From contig LR990049.1 in the NCBI GenBank assembly GCA_905147135.1, forward strand, positions 20,353,428 through 20,417,427: a DNA stretch of 64,000 nucleotides, in the 5' to 3' direction. Below, one piece after another: positions 34,001 through 49,000 of this stretch. This DNA is from Blastobasis lacticolella (taxonomy: Eukaryota; Arthropoda; Insecta; Lepidoptera; Blastobasidae). The first letter of the stretch is position 1, and each line of letters starts with the position of its first letter. Below the pieces are notes generated by a model, which saw only the letters and a list, made by a program, of their open reading frames with translations, did no database searches and was not told the origin of the DNA. The position numbers were made by a program, and so were the translations under genes.

Positions 34001-37000
34001 GTCGGTATATTTCTGGCCACTGCAAGGAAGGAAGGTCTCTCCACTCTTTCATATATGCCTCTAATTCGTCGTGCCACCATTTTAGCGAGACGTCTTTTTT
34101 TTGCGTTAGGTGGGACCCATTCAGTAATTCGTTCGCCTCCACAGCCAATAATAAACGCCCAACATACCTCCCTCCAAAGTAGTAGCAGTGAGCGTCGGCG
34201 ACGGCGGTCCAGCGCCGACGGCGTTGAAAGCCTGCACTCTCAGCTCGTAGTGCGCATGTGGCCTTAACGCGGCGACCGTAGCGCGCGCCGCGCCCCAGCC
34301 CGCCGCCGACACCGCCTGCCACGGCTCGGTGCCGCCCACCGCGCGCCAGGACACCACGTAGCCTAGCAACTCGCCGTTCCACGAGTCTTGGGGAGGTGCC
34401 TGGTATGGGTCAATAATATGGAGCGTTAATTGATTTATTGTTTTGTTGGTCTTTGTGCAGGGTGTTTGCTGTTGGTTGATGGATAAGATTTTTTGCCAGA
34501 AATTCTGATGAGAAAGGATACGTTTATTTTACGACTTTCTTGGATAGATTTCCTCGAAATAGTCTTCGTCTCAAACGCGCGCGGTATACTGAAAATTTGT
34601 ATCTATATCGTTTTTGTTTCGTCGGCTATGTAGAAAATGAATAGTTAAATTTGTACTTATGTCATCCACAAAGGCATAAACAGACACTGGGCAACACTAC
34701 ATCGATTTAGTTCAACTTTCACGTATAGTTAACGTTAGCATAGGTATTCTGTGGTATAGTAGGTTCTTCACTTCTTTATGCAGACCGCATTCTATAATGA
34801 GTTGTACAATAACAGGGGGTAAAAAATTTGGAAAACGAAATTATAATTCAGAAGATTATTTATACCTGCCACTTCACTAATAGCTCCCCAGGCGCAGTCG
34901 CTTGCACTTGCACGTTATGTGGTGTCTCTGATGGGGCTGGAATTTAATAATTATCATTAATCTTATTCTGTATTTCATATACCATGTATCATTAAAAAAA
35001 TTGTATTGCTTACCTTCCTCCAATGTTTGCACGATGACAGGGTCGGAATAATCGCTATCTCCGATAGCGTTTACCGCTGATAACCTCAGGGCGTAGGCTG
35101 TAGCAGGGCGCAAACCATCCACTTTGTACTCCAACGTTACTTCTGGGCCTTGCTCTATTAGGTCATCTCTATAAAATTCAAAATACTTATTAAGTACCAT
35201 TGAAAATTACAAAACTTTTTGACTTAATTACATTTGCTAGGCGGAATCGGCTAAGTTAAACACACGTGTAGGCAATACAAGCAAGTGTAATCGACTGAGT
35301 GGTCACGTGTAAAGCCGCGAGCGTAGTCGCCCATTTTTGAAAACTACCAATCCTAACAGTAGTTATCGGAATAGGTATATTGTTAATTGGAGATACTTTA
35401 ATAAAACTGAGACACCACATCCCATTATTGACATAGCGCTCTTGCATACATACATACATATATACAGACTTACGTCCGTATGTCATAGAGGTAGGCAGAG
35501 CCTATCAAGTGCCACAACCTACGATGACACACCTCTTTCGCCTCTTCCACATTCATACATCTTTGAATCGTGGATATTATCTACAATTCCTATTCACTGC
35601 TCCGTCTTTGAATGTACGAAAACTTTCTCCGACCTTCTTCTTCTCTCCTTCTTCAACTGGATTTCGCTGTTTTCAAACAAAAAGTCATCATATATCGGCC
35701 TCCTAGCTAACCTTTCATGTATCCGGTCCGCCGGCACGTCCCTAGTCGGCGCTAGAGTCCAGTCGTCCCTATCAGCTATATGGCGGTCCCCCACCACCCG
35801 GTACTGAAGCCGGTACACGCGCACGCGCGCGTTGCCGTCGTAGCCGCGCCTCCACGCGATCACTGCACCGCGGGCTTCCCTCTTCGACACGTGCAGACCC
35901 TTTGGGGCTTCGGGGAATTCTGGAAAAGGACATTTTGGAAGGTCATTTACTTTAAGGTCTAGTGTTACATAGGGTGTTTAAGTCAGAATTTCTAGCCGCC
36001 CGAGACTTTGACATAGCCTATAGCGATTGCTATCAATCGATAGAAATCGATAGCGATGTATATTGCTAGACATAGGTTTTCCATGGGCCCTTTACTTTGT
36101 AAGTCTGCTTCCTATGGTCGTATTGATTTTAAAATGTAATAAAATACAATATAAACAATATCGGGCTGCTCGTCAACAAAGTTTCGCGGTAGGAAGCCCG
36201 GAACATACCATTAAAAATGTAATCAGTCACTCGTGAGAAGCACTTCCTACGTTTCTTTTATATTTGTTTGTGTTTATATGGAAAGCGGTGAGATTCCGTC
36301 CAATTTATTTTATCAGGCGTTAGTGATAAGAACGTTTTTTAATACCACTAAGGTGGCAAACAAGCTTGCCGCCTGCCTGAACTCAAGAACTTGCATACTT
36401 AGATAGGATTCCATTTACCTTGAACCGCCAGGTAAATCAGCAGCTCGTCGCGGCCGTAAGTGTTCTCGGCGCGACACCGGTACACGCCGGAGTCGAGACG
36501 CTCCGCGTGGCTGATACTCAACTGAGAGCTGACTCCGCTCTCAGAACGTTTCTCGGACATCGATATTCTGGAAAATATTGCCGGAAAATTATAATATTAT
36601 TTGACGTTAATTGAATCACCACTGAATATTGTCAAAAGCTGTTCCTAAATCATATAATCCACCGAGCAAAAAAAAAATTGCCATGAAGGTAGCTAACTTT
36701 CCGATCTTTTTGCTCTAATCGGATACCTGGCATTATCAGATATTAGAGACATGTTTCCTTCCTCAACCTACCAAGCCGTATATTGTATGAAATTTTTGAA
36801 AATCTTATAACAAAAGATATTTTTGACTTGACTACTAATTACCCAGTTTTCCTGGACCTTCCCTTCTGTCCCGTCATCAAACAACCAAACCGATTTCATT
36901 TTATAATTAACGCTCACCTATAAGTAGATAGATCAACGCGTTTCATATTGTGGCTCCATTGAATCTGTATGGGCGGGTCTCCACGAGCGTCACACTGCAG

Positions 37001-40000
37001 CGAAGCCTGCGCCGTCCGCTTCACCGTCATGTTTCGAGACGAATATTCAAAGTGTGCGGGCTCTGAAACACCATTGTATTGGTTTTTCACTACATTATTC
37101 TCTATATGGTGCTACTAGGATGCGGGTGGTTTGGCTCTCAAATTTGAATCACAAAATCTGTTAACTCTCAAAAGCCGGCACCGCATCAGCTCCCCTTAGG
37201 TTGCTGATGCCCTGGTGACGGTGGTCGGTTTCCATCAGACCGTCTGACCGTGTGCCTCCTGGCAATAAAAGTTTACACATTGGGTCCTGTGCTAATTACT
37301 ATTGGATGCATTTCGAGAACAAAATTCAATCTGGTAGCTTTCAATAATATTAAATATGAGAAAATTGTGATAGGAAATGAAAAGAGGACAGTCAATTGAA
37401 GTTAAGTTGAAATTCATACCATTGACAGACACAGCAATGATTTTGGAAAGTCCCCGCCCTATTCCATTCTCAGCGCGACACATGTATTGCCCCTCGTGGT
37501 GGTGGGCTGCTGGTGATATACTCAAAGAGCCATTGGGCAGCACTGAGAACTGCAGGTCCAGGTTTGATACTGATCTGAAGTCATTTACACCTGTCCCTGG
37601 AATTTTCAATAGTAGCAAGTAACACAGTTAAAAGTCCCATTTATAAGTGTTAATCGAACATTAGAGGTTATAGAACGTACCATGTCCTTTAAGCCAAGTA
37701 ATTTTGGGTTCTGGATATCCTTTTGTGGAACAATGAGCTAGTATCTGTGTTCCCAGTAACGAAGATACGTCTTGAGGCTCGTATATCCACGTCGGAGCAA
37801 CTGAAATTAGAAACAATTGTCATTGAATTGAAGCAATTTTTTTTTCAAGGTCATTTGTGAATCATGATCATCAGCATAATTTACCCTTGACAGCCAGTCT
37901 TGCAGTGTGGTTGACCTCAGCAGCGGGGTTGGTCGCAACGCAAGTGTATTCTCCGCTGTGCTGAGACGTCACGTGCGAAAATATCAGAAAACTAAATTCA
38001 TCCAACGACTTCTCTTGCACCTGTTACCAAAAGTCAGTCTTACAATTATGAACCTCAATATTTACTATAGGACTTTAGGAATAGAGCATTTACCTGTAAG
38101 GTAGATGGAATGTGTTGACCGTCCTTCAGCCACGAGAAATACACAGGCTTGTCGCCTGAGGTGATTCCGCAGAGGACCTGCACCGAGCTGCCCTCTATAA
38201 GGTCCGTGGGGAATGAGAAGCCCGATATCTTCGGAGGATCTATAAAAAAATAGAAGGGAATAGCAACTAAATTTTCGATTTTTTTAATTTTCCGAGACGC
38301 TAGAGAGCTTTTGAAGGTTTTGTTTGTTGCGACAGGGTAGGAATTGAAGGACGTTGAATTTTATGGGTCTGAGTTTCTAATTCTTCAATAGGCCGATGTA
38401 CGAAAAATGGATGTACTGACGACATGCGGGTGAAAGGTGTGAGTACCGAGATGACCAGTGATAGGGTTAAATGGAAAAAGAGACCGATATTATGCCGACC
38501 CTGTGGGATAAGGGTAAGCGATTGACGATCGTGGTCATCATCATCATCATCATATCAGCCAGAAGACCCCCACAAAGGCCGGACCTGTGTCTTTCAAATC
38601 CAGCTGGTATCTGCGATCTTTACCAGGTCGTCGGTCCACATTGTGGCAGGCCTACCCACGCTGCGTTTTCCGGTACGTGTTCGCCACTCAGAAGTTTACT
38701 GCTCCAATCGGCATTCTGTTCTTCGAGCTATGTATCCTGCTCACTGCCACTTCAGTCTGGCAATAATTAGAGCTATGTCGTATGATCGTGGTGGTACCCA
38801 TTAAAAAAAGAAGTTTAGTATCGAGCTAAAAATACTTACTTCTGACAAAGATCTGTACATCCTTCTGCGCGTACTGGCCCGACGATGCCGTCACCCGGCA
38901 GGTGTAGACGCCGGCATCAGCGGGTTCGGCCGGCCAGAGCAGCAGCTCGCCCCCCGCTCCCCCCGCCAACCGCCCCCCACCGCCTACCGGTAGACCACCA
39001 CGCGACCAGCGGATTTCACTAGGGAACAGGGAAATGGTAGTTATCTTCTTTGTGCTGTTACAGTCGTACAGAGAGACGTTAGGTCATTCTTAGATCGACT
39101 AGCCAGTGGCTAGCAAATTCGATTCACGAAGCTGCTTGTCTACCCACACTACTAGATAATTTAAAGTAGGTTTTCCAGTCCTCCATTAACCTAATGGAGC
39201 CGGTAGTATCTTTGATGATGATAATGATTTTCACCCTCAACAGAATTGGTTACTGAACCGAAGGTCCAGATGTCATATTTCTGTTTTGGTTCTCAGTAGG
39301 TCAGTAGTGCAGTTGCACCCCATCATGTTGGCGATTTTAAAATACTCTAAAGTAAAAACAAAAATGAAAGTGAAAGGAAACTTATAGTTTTACTAAGCAA
39401 AATGCACCTCCATCAACCTGATTGGAAATCCGGAGTAGGGGCAGTAGACGGTGGTGTTGGCGCCGGCCACCACGCGCACCGGACCGGCGTTCCGGATCGA
39501 CGGCGGACCTGCGTAAAACAGACATAAACGGTAACATTAAAATCCACTGCCGGACTAGACCATTTCTTATCAAATGTCAAACATAACTAAGGGAAAACAA
39601 CGGTACCCTTAAACGGACTTATCCAGGTAGGGGGTGACGCTTATGGCCCGATGGACTGGCCCATGTCAGAGGAGGGCTTTGCTATAGGTAATCTCGGGCG
39701 GGTTGGAGAATACCGAATGGAAAACGTTGCATACTCTAAACACTAGCCGCCTTAAGATACCAAGTTGAAAAGGTTAGTGCAATGCTACTCTGCCGGATAC
39801 AACGTGGCAATAGTAACATAGATTGTTAATTTTCATTGTCACGAGTAGACTGAGGTCAGTCTATTCGCAGGAATATTGTCAAGCATGGCCCATTTAAATA
39901 GTACATGCTGCTTGATCTGTTATAGGTATATGGTTCAAACATTTTACCGTAGACATTCAGTCTCGCGGAATGCTGAGCGACGCCCCTGGAGTTAGCGGCG

Positions 40001-43000
40001 CGGCAGGAGTAGCGGCCGCCGTCCGACGCGCGCACCGCCGACATGTTGAGGAAGCTCACCACCTCTCCGCCACCAGACGGGCTCAGGAACTGGGTAACAG
40101 TCCTGAAAAGAAATAAGGGGTGTTTTGTCACAATTGCATAGCGCATGGTAATGCGAATTAGTACACAAAACTTGGGCAAACGCGATCATAGACTATAGCT
40201 ACAAATGTTGAGGTTGAAAAACTTTTTATAACTTCTGATATTGTTGCTGTTGTATGCGACAAGGGCCTTAAGTCAGTTTGTCTGTCCGTATGACGATAAG
40301 ATTTTTGTCGAAGACTGACTTACAATACAGAAGTGCATGTATATGTAAGTGTATTGTCTATAAAATGCTATATTTACAGCGGCGATACAAAATAAAATAA
40401 CTAAGTAATTATGGCGATGGAAACACATTTATACTAAGAGATGAAAATACATTTAATGTTATATCGAGCTTTTAAATGGTAGTCATATTAAGAGTCATGT
40501 TCAGTTTTTAGACATTCTGAGATGACTGGTACTTAAGCTGAAATATGAAACTGCGACTAACGTTGCTGCCCCAAGAATACGACACATTGTATGCGGTAGG
40601 GGCCATTATGTGTGTTTTATATTGTAACAACGGTTATCCTCGTAAGTCCCGACTGTTTAGAATAGTTTTAAGTGTAGAGACCTAATGGATTATATTTAGT
40701 ACATAATAAAAATAGTGAGTCAGACCGACCAATTTTTTTTCATATTTAATTGGTTTTTTATACAATACCAAGTATTATGTATTTTTTTATGTATGTGTGT
40801 TGCATTTATAACCAATTTATGAAGACGGTATTGGAAATTATTTTGTACTTTTTTTAGTACATTAGGACGTAATGTGATCTAACAAATAAAAAAAAATCTA
40901 GTTTTTTTTCCTTAATACCTTTATTTTCGAATCAATTTTCCACATTTGACGGAGCAATGTTTTATTAATCTAGGTGAACTTACCATTTTGCTAATTTGGT
41001 TGCAAATCTTATTAATTGTCGCTCACTAAAATAGTATTGAATTGGACGATAATTATTATAAATCGCTTATGTTAAATTTAAGCACTTTCCTGTTCTTTGT
41101 ATGTAAGTTCGGTTACTCATCATCATCATCGTCCTAGCGCTTATCCCGGCCTCTGCCAGGGTCCGCTTTCCTGCTCATTCTTCTCCACTTCGCCAACATC
41201 GCGTCATAGGTCGTAGTTGACATTATACCCTAGTGTTTTAATTCATGATCTGATTCATTTGACGACGTAGTGGATTAATCTATTACAATTTGTCGATTTG
41301 TATCATAAGTATCTTCTGATATGTAATCTTCGAAAACAGAATCATTTAGTAAGGCTAACATTTAAGTTCACTGAGAATTTAAAAGAAAATAGATTATGTA
41401 TTTATTATGAGCTCAAGACCTAACGTACTATTTAAAGTACAAATGTTGAGGATATATTAATGTAACAGAAGCCTAACATACTAAATAAAGAACAAATTAT
41501 TTCAAAAGCATGTCAGATAATTTCCATGTGAATTTCAATGAAACATTTCTTTTAATTACATTCTTTATATATTCAACTAAATATTACTAATAAAATAAAG
41601 AGAAAAAAATTAAAGATTATATTCTTTTAATGAAATTAGCTTAACACGTCTTTCTTGTCCACCCTCTCGCCCGGCCATTTTGGAAAAAAATGACACTGAC
41701 AGTGACAACTGACATCACGTTTTGATGATGATACGACTGGTCATAGACCATAGAAGCAAATTGCTTCTACAGAGCTGTCATTAGAAAATGGGTAGCCCTA
41801 AAATGGGTAAATTAATATTTTGTACTATTTTTAGTACGTTAGGCAGTTACGCTTGCTTTTCTTTAAAAAGCTTAGGTCTGAACCTCTTGTAACATTTTGT
41901 ACTAAATATAGTACGCCAAGACTTACGAGGTTATACTATGTTGCATTTTAATAGCCTACAACGTAACCGCTATCTTTTAAAACAAGAGTAATACCTAAGT
42001 AATGTATTATATAGTAATGCAGCAAGTAGGACGGTTCCTATCATAGAGAGGCTTTAGTTTCCGTTTGGCGGTTGGACTTTGATTTATAGTAGCGTTCAAC
42101 TCGTACAAACACAGAATTAAGTATCTATAGATACATACATAGTGAAACCTACATAGAGAAAGAGTGTTGGTGGCCTCAAGGTTACATGTTCCGACTCGTA
42201 TCGCGAGGTACCGGGTTCGAACCCCATTGCCGCCATGTACCAATGACTCTTTTTTTTGACTTATGTACATTTTAACACTAACCGATGCTCTTACGCTAAA
42301 GGAATATATCGTGATGCACACTGCGCAGTTAGGCGACTGAATGTGTAACCTAACCATAATCCAATATGGTTAGGTTACACATTCAGGGTCACGGAAGTCA
42401 GATCAGTGACGCGTGATTCCGTGTAACGAATTCGACGTCACGCATCACACTCAGGTAATCACTTAACATCAGAAGAACCGTTTCCTGTTTGCTACCTCTA
42501 CTACCTCTACAAAAATATAGATTTACTGACCTCTCAGCAGTGTTGTGTTCATCGATGGGCTGGTTGTCAAGCAGCCAGGTGAAGCGCGGCGGCGGCGCGC
42601 CGGCGGCCGCGCACTGCAGCGCCAGCGCCGGCCCCGGGTGCAGCGCCTGCTCTATGAACGTGTACACCAGCTCCGGCGCCGTATCTGGTGAGAGACAAAA
42701 GCTTATAATAGTAAAACATTTCCTCTTACGTAACCAGTTTCCAACAAAGAGAGAAATTCCTCTACTGAATCGTTTAAGGCCAGAGTGAAATAAGCTGTTT
42801 CTAGTCAGGCATGCTCCACCTTTGGCCGCATAGGTGAGATGGTGGTCAAATGCCTTTCTAGAATACTATAACAAACCTAAACCACTGATAAAACGAATAC
42901 GGCCGAAGTAACCTTCTGGCGAGTCAGGTCATTTTCTTGAAAAATCAATTTGAAGAACGTCATGTTCGTAAAAGCTTTCGCCTGCGACTTCGTTTAGACG

Positions 43001-46000
43001 ACCATTTTAAATGACCCCTCGTCTCGAGTGTACAAATGCTAGTACGGGGAGGTTAATTACGACTTAGGTTTTAACTGGAACACTGCGAAAACTCCGTCAA
43101 ATTTAGATGTAGGAATTAGTGTTCATGGAACAATAGTTTTTTCGTATTTAAGCGGCGCATATTTTAGCAGCATATGTGTTTGTGGATCTATAAACTGCTG
43201 CCATCTGACGTTTGACGAGGGTCTGACAAGCGTTGCTAGAATAACGCGACTTGCGTTGATATAATCCGCGCTCTGTACGTTTCTACTTTAACGGTTCCTT
43301 AGCGCGCCTGACCTAATCAGAATCTGACTAAATAAGAAACTGACTACCTCTGAATTTGTCGTCCTGAGAATCTGATCTACATTGCCGAGTTCAACAATTT
43401 TTTCTGCAATATTTTTAATATACACGGCCATTTTACAGTGTTTTAATAGTATGGATAAATAAGCGCTTCTGCAATAGACCGTTCAAGAAGGTAGCATGTA
43501 GGTAGATCTGCCAAAATTTATCTTCTCACAACGCGATAACAGAAAGCTGACATCTAATAAAAATAATCAAGCCATTACCGCTGCGAGTTGATCAAACTCT
43601 GACCTTTCCAAAAATTAATTCGGTTTCGGGCGCTTTATAGGCACAGTGATAAATTACAGTGATATACGGCCAATTTACATGCAAAATATGGCGCGTCGCT
43701 GCTACATCCACAATATTGACATTTGACAGGTGCTCTGAAGATTGCAGTGTTCATGGTTTATATGGTTTACACAGGTAATAGTTTTTCTGCATTTCTGTGT
43801 CACGTCATATTTGCCGAATAATTACATAGTTGTTATAGTTGTTTAAGTCGTAAGGTGGAGTGGCTTCCGCCGGACACCAAGGTTATAATTGGTTATAAGT
43901 ATATAACCAAATTATTACTTAACTTAATTTTACCAGCTGTTCTAGAGTTTTGTGTTTCATTTTTGCTGCTGCTGGTCTGCCGCTGACACCAGTGGCCATG
44001 TATTCGGCGGTGACAGGATTTCGTGATGGTGTCGGACATGAATCAACCAACTTTCTCAACTAGTGTAAATCATAAACGAATAAAATAACAATAATAATAA
44101 ATATATAATGCGCTTGAATAATTCACACAGCCCCATCTAGCCCCAAAGTAAGCAAAGCTTGTGTTACTGGTGCTTACTAAAGTAAACTACTTATGTACTT
44201 TTAACATATACTTGTTATACCTACATATACCCGTAACAGAACTTAAAATCCATCATCCATTTATTAATTCATTTAATTTCTGCTTGACCCCGGGACTTCT
44301 ACATGGGCAGACGTCCCGAGATTTAAACCAACTAAACCACTAAGGTTATCCAATGTAAAACGACACCACCAAACGCTGTAACCACGTAATCGCCCTCCAG
44401 GCGGCCGTGCATCTCTTCACGCACGCCATGATCCTCATATCGTATAAATATCTCCGCTTTAAGAGAATATCCCGCCAAGCAATTTGGTTGCGGGCGATTA
44501 CGGCCCATGTGGGACCACCGACCCTTCCAACACGAGAGCCCTCAACAAATAATTCAATGATGCTCCATCAACAAAGCAATAACACTGAATCGCTTTGTTT
44601 CTCTGCGAACACGTGGAATAGACTGCGAGGTGAGTGAGAGCAATTTGCTGTATCGGTATTGTTCAGCGTGCTTATTCTGGTAGCAAATGCTTTATATCGT
44701 GCGGGGTGATGTGTTCATTGAACGGCGAGCGCGAGTGGCACACTGTCGGAGAAATAGCCAATTGAATCGTAATGCTACCAAAATTTGTGCTCCGTTTAAC
44801 GTTTACCATCACTTATACTCACTTTTTTTAACTATAAAGTACTGGGAAAATGTTCTCTATTGTTATTGGTTTTCACTTATATTACGTCAAGATTTTTGTT
44901 AGTACTGATCAGTCATTTAGTGATCCCTTGTAATGCGTAATCAGTAACTTACTGATTTATTTACTTGTTTAAATTCTTTACCTTCCGAATTGCATCATCA
45001 CCTGGGAAAAGTGATCCTGGAGTCCTGTCATTGAGATCATCAAACGAGCCCAAACATCATCTCTATCCACGCCGTGAAAGCCGCCTTAGCGTCCTTAATT
45101 TGAATGAACCACAGAGCATTTCGAATTCAACCTCAGTACTTTATAGCTCAAAATATTGAGTGGGTATAGTAACGCGTATATTATGCCAAAGTCATATAAG
45201 GCGACCAGAAATGGACCAGCATTTTCTGTTGGATTTAAATGTTTAATTTAATAAACTCTGCAACAGTAGGTATTTAAATTAAAATAGAATGTAAAAGCTG
45301 TAAGTACCGATAAAAATATAAAACTAAACAAATGAAACTGAAAAATTAAATTAAATGATTTTTTTTTCTGTTGTGCATTTATGATATTAAATACATAACA
45401 TCGATTTTCAACCCGCATCACTATTAAAATCGGAGGTTATGCAGAACCTATAATATTTTCGATGAAAGTGTTGTAAATAATTACGGAAGTGTGAAAACCT
45501 ATGGAAAATTCTCTACCTATGTGAGAATGATAAATTTGAAATATAATATCATACACAATAAGTACATGCCTACCTATCTGCTTATTTTCAGACGGTAAAC
45601 CTGAACTGTATTTTTTGTACAATGTCATTTGCATTTTCAATTTAAACTAAATAACTTGAATATTTGAACAGGTGAACAGATTTTGTTGGATAAAATATTT
45701 TTAATATAGTTTATAATTTGTAAGTTCGGATCCTTTATTGCGAGAGGCCTACTCGTACTTATCTGGTTATTCATTTATTTTTATTCTTGTACGATAGTGT
45801 CGTGGTAGATTTCAGAAAGCAACACCAATAACTATTTAACTGAGCTGAGAATCAATTACGTTTCTTTACGATGTTGTTGATACACGTTAATTCTATCCAA
45901 TAATACATCGCAATGTTATCGCAAATAGCAATTTACCTTATAATTCCCTAACAAACTTGGGATGTCTCTACTCACTACCTTAATCTTGTCGCCAGCCAAT

Positions 46001-49000
46001 ATTCATAACAAAAATACCAACCATTAAAGCGACACGAGTACAAAAACTAAAAACAACACTATTGCTTCCAGCTTCCTTTATATCACAACACAAGCCCTCT
46101 GGCCTAAGGGCATACGTGCTAAATACCCTCGTGGGACTTCCTATAGCCAGGAAAGCTTTTCAGGCTTCATGTATATATGTATGTAATATCTTTATTGCAT
46201 CAATTTATAACATCTTATGCGACACACCTTGGAGAGAGGGAACTAATTATGTGAATTATAAACACTACGACGGGGAGTATCTATAACGCGATGTAAAATA
46301 TCGGCAGCGCTATTTCTCGTCTATGTTGAGTTTCTTCGTAACTTAATATCAGCACTGCATTCAAATTGGCTCTGATTTCTACTCACTCATCATCATCATA
46401 TCAGCCGAAAGACGCCCACTGCTGGGCAAAGGCCTCCCCCAGAGATCTCCACAAAGGCCGGTACGGTTCCTCATCCAGCTGGTACCTGCGATGTTTACCA
46501 GGTCGTCGGTCCACCTTGTGGGAGGCTACCCATGCTGCGTCTTCCGGTACGTCGTCGCCACTCGTGAAGTTTACTGCCCCCATAGACCTTTTGTTATTCG
46601 AGCTATGTACTCTGCCTACTATCACTTTAGTCTGGCAATCCTTAGGGCTATGCCGGTGTACTTGGTTCGCTTGCAGGTCTCCTCATTTCTAATGTTATCG
46701 CGCAACCAGACTCCGAGCACAGACCTTTCCATTGACCTTTGGGTGACAGTGAGCTTTCTTATAAAGCCTATAGTGAGCGGCCACGTCTCTGTTCCGTAGG
46801 TCATCACTGGCAACACACATTGGTCAAAGACCTTCGTTTTGACACACGGTGTAGCGGTGACCAGTTTCCGTCAGGTGGCTCGCTTGCCTGTTTGCCTACC
46901 GTAGGACATAAAACAATTGTCATTTTACTGACTCGAATTATATTTGAGTATAGCTCCGATCAAACTAATACCATATTAAAATAGTTTTAAATGTATGAAA
47001 AATATTTCTCGACCTTTTAGCCTTAAATATGAAATTGATTTATACTAAGGTGTTGGCTAGCTCGTAGTCTAGCGTCTTACGGGGAGCTAGCGGGGCGCTA
47101 GTGGCGCGGGCGGGGCTTCGGGTTACGACAATTTGACAGGCGATACATCGCGCCCGCCATCCGGCTCTTATAACTCAATAACTGTCACGACGGCACCGCC
47201 TCCACTACCCACTTCACTTAGCCTTTGAGCGCCGACATTGAAAGTATTTCAAACGAATTGGTGCGAAAAGTGCTTTGGGAAACAATTTGCGTTCAATAAC
47301 GGGAATTTTACTGGCTGAGTATTCGTTGAGAGATGGGTCAGGTGGGGTGACCATGCATATGATTTTTTCGAGGACCAGAATTACAGTGCACTATCACGCC
47401 ACTATCATTCTGTAGGGGTAGGCAATCACTAGCAAATGCCACAAGCTACGTTCCTTTTAAGGTAAGGTAGAGACTTGGTCCTTCATGAAAAATTATACAT
47501 TTTTAATAGTGAAAGCGTGTTCAGGATGCAAGGCGTGGAAAACCAATTTTACATGAAACGATTTGGTGGTATTATTTATTAGTTATATCATCATCACAAC
47601 CTATAACAGTCTACTGCAGGACTCACGGCCTCTCCCACGAAGGGGGCGGGTTGAAGATTGCAGTGTTATAAATATAACAATGAAATACGCTGCTTCCTAT
47701 TTTCCAGCTTACGGAGACTCAATATCTGTTGCCTCGAAAGTATTAAGCATTCCGCAATAATGTTACTAATAACGTCTCGTGATGGTAACTAGGCGATCCC
47801 GCCGCCGCCCGTGCCCCGCACCGCACCCTCGCCGCCCTACTGCCGCTCTACGCAAACTTTGTATCGCTTTGTTCAAATTTACATTAGCCGGCGCTGCGAA
47901 CTTAATTGTGAAATTACTTCATAACTCTTACTTACTCACCATTCGCTACTTCGAAATGAGCATTATTAATTCCGAGGATTAGCTCGGTATATTAACAACG
48001 AGTTCGTTTTATCGAGCTCTTGTATGGCTCGCGTCAATTTTACGTAAATAATTTTTTTGGAACGATAATTTGATAGCCTCTTACTGGCTCTATTTACACA
48101 AACAATCGTTTTCCAACCAAAAAAGGGAGAAAAAATTAAACGAGGAGCTACCGAAATATGAAATCAAAATTTACAGGAGGAGTAAAAAAAAGAAGTGGGT
48201 AAAAACGGTATAATTTCATAGCAATCGAAACAACGAACTTTGGCTGCAATTTTAACTGCCGTTTTGATTGGAAATTACTTATGGTTCGTATTCAGCTGGC
48301 TATAAAACTCCGGATTAAAACTAAAGAGAGAAGCGTAATTGTGCCCTTTTGTTCGCCAGCTCCTCAAACAGTAGTTATTCTTTGCCTATAGAATGGTATG
48401 GTGGCTAAATGGATTTTCAATTTCCGTCAAATAGTGTTCAACGTATTCATTTGAATACGTGCTATCGACGAGTTCTCCAAATTTTCACGAAATCACAAAG
48501 TTTTCTCGAGTTTGTCTTTGCGGAATTTGATCATGACTCATAAAGTTGACTAGCTAATTGAAGGGTTAATATTTATTTTTACATAAGAATATTTAATACC
48601 GAAATTCAAAACTTTGGATAGCTGACGCCAGATGGCGCTACTAGTCGCAACTTATAAAAGTTATACTTGAAATTATGGCGTGACTCACAAATGCTTTTGC
48701 AGTTAAATCATGCTATGCAATATAATGTATGTGGAGGAAAAAGATTAACTATTTCCACATAAATGCAACAATCACATTTGGCAACTGAAATGAAATTTGG
48801 CAGCGATGCGATTTTCGCAGCATCCGTGTACCTACATCTATTATGAACCGTATGCACCCGTTATTCACGGTGTGCCAATTAGGAAATCTAGAACACGACT
48901 AAGAGCACGTTTATACTAGGGTCAAAATCAAACCTTTTGTACAAATTACAAAAAGGAAGCGATACAAAGAGGAACTCTGTTACAAAATTGTTACAAAGTA

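Noticed and set aside
33714..34382. 222-codon minus-strand frame as a separate gene
   Set aside because: Its first part is a wrong-frame reading of FN3-2 exon 15; only the intronic part is kept, as a low-interest finding.
38240..38839. Alternative Ig7 exon in the intron upstream of Ig7
   Set aside because: The open frame there is on the plus strand and belongs to an inverted RTE fragment; no Ig motif was found.
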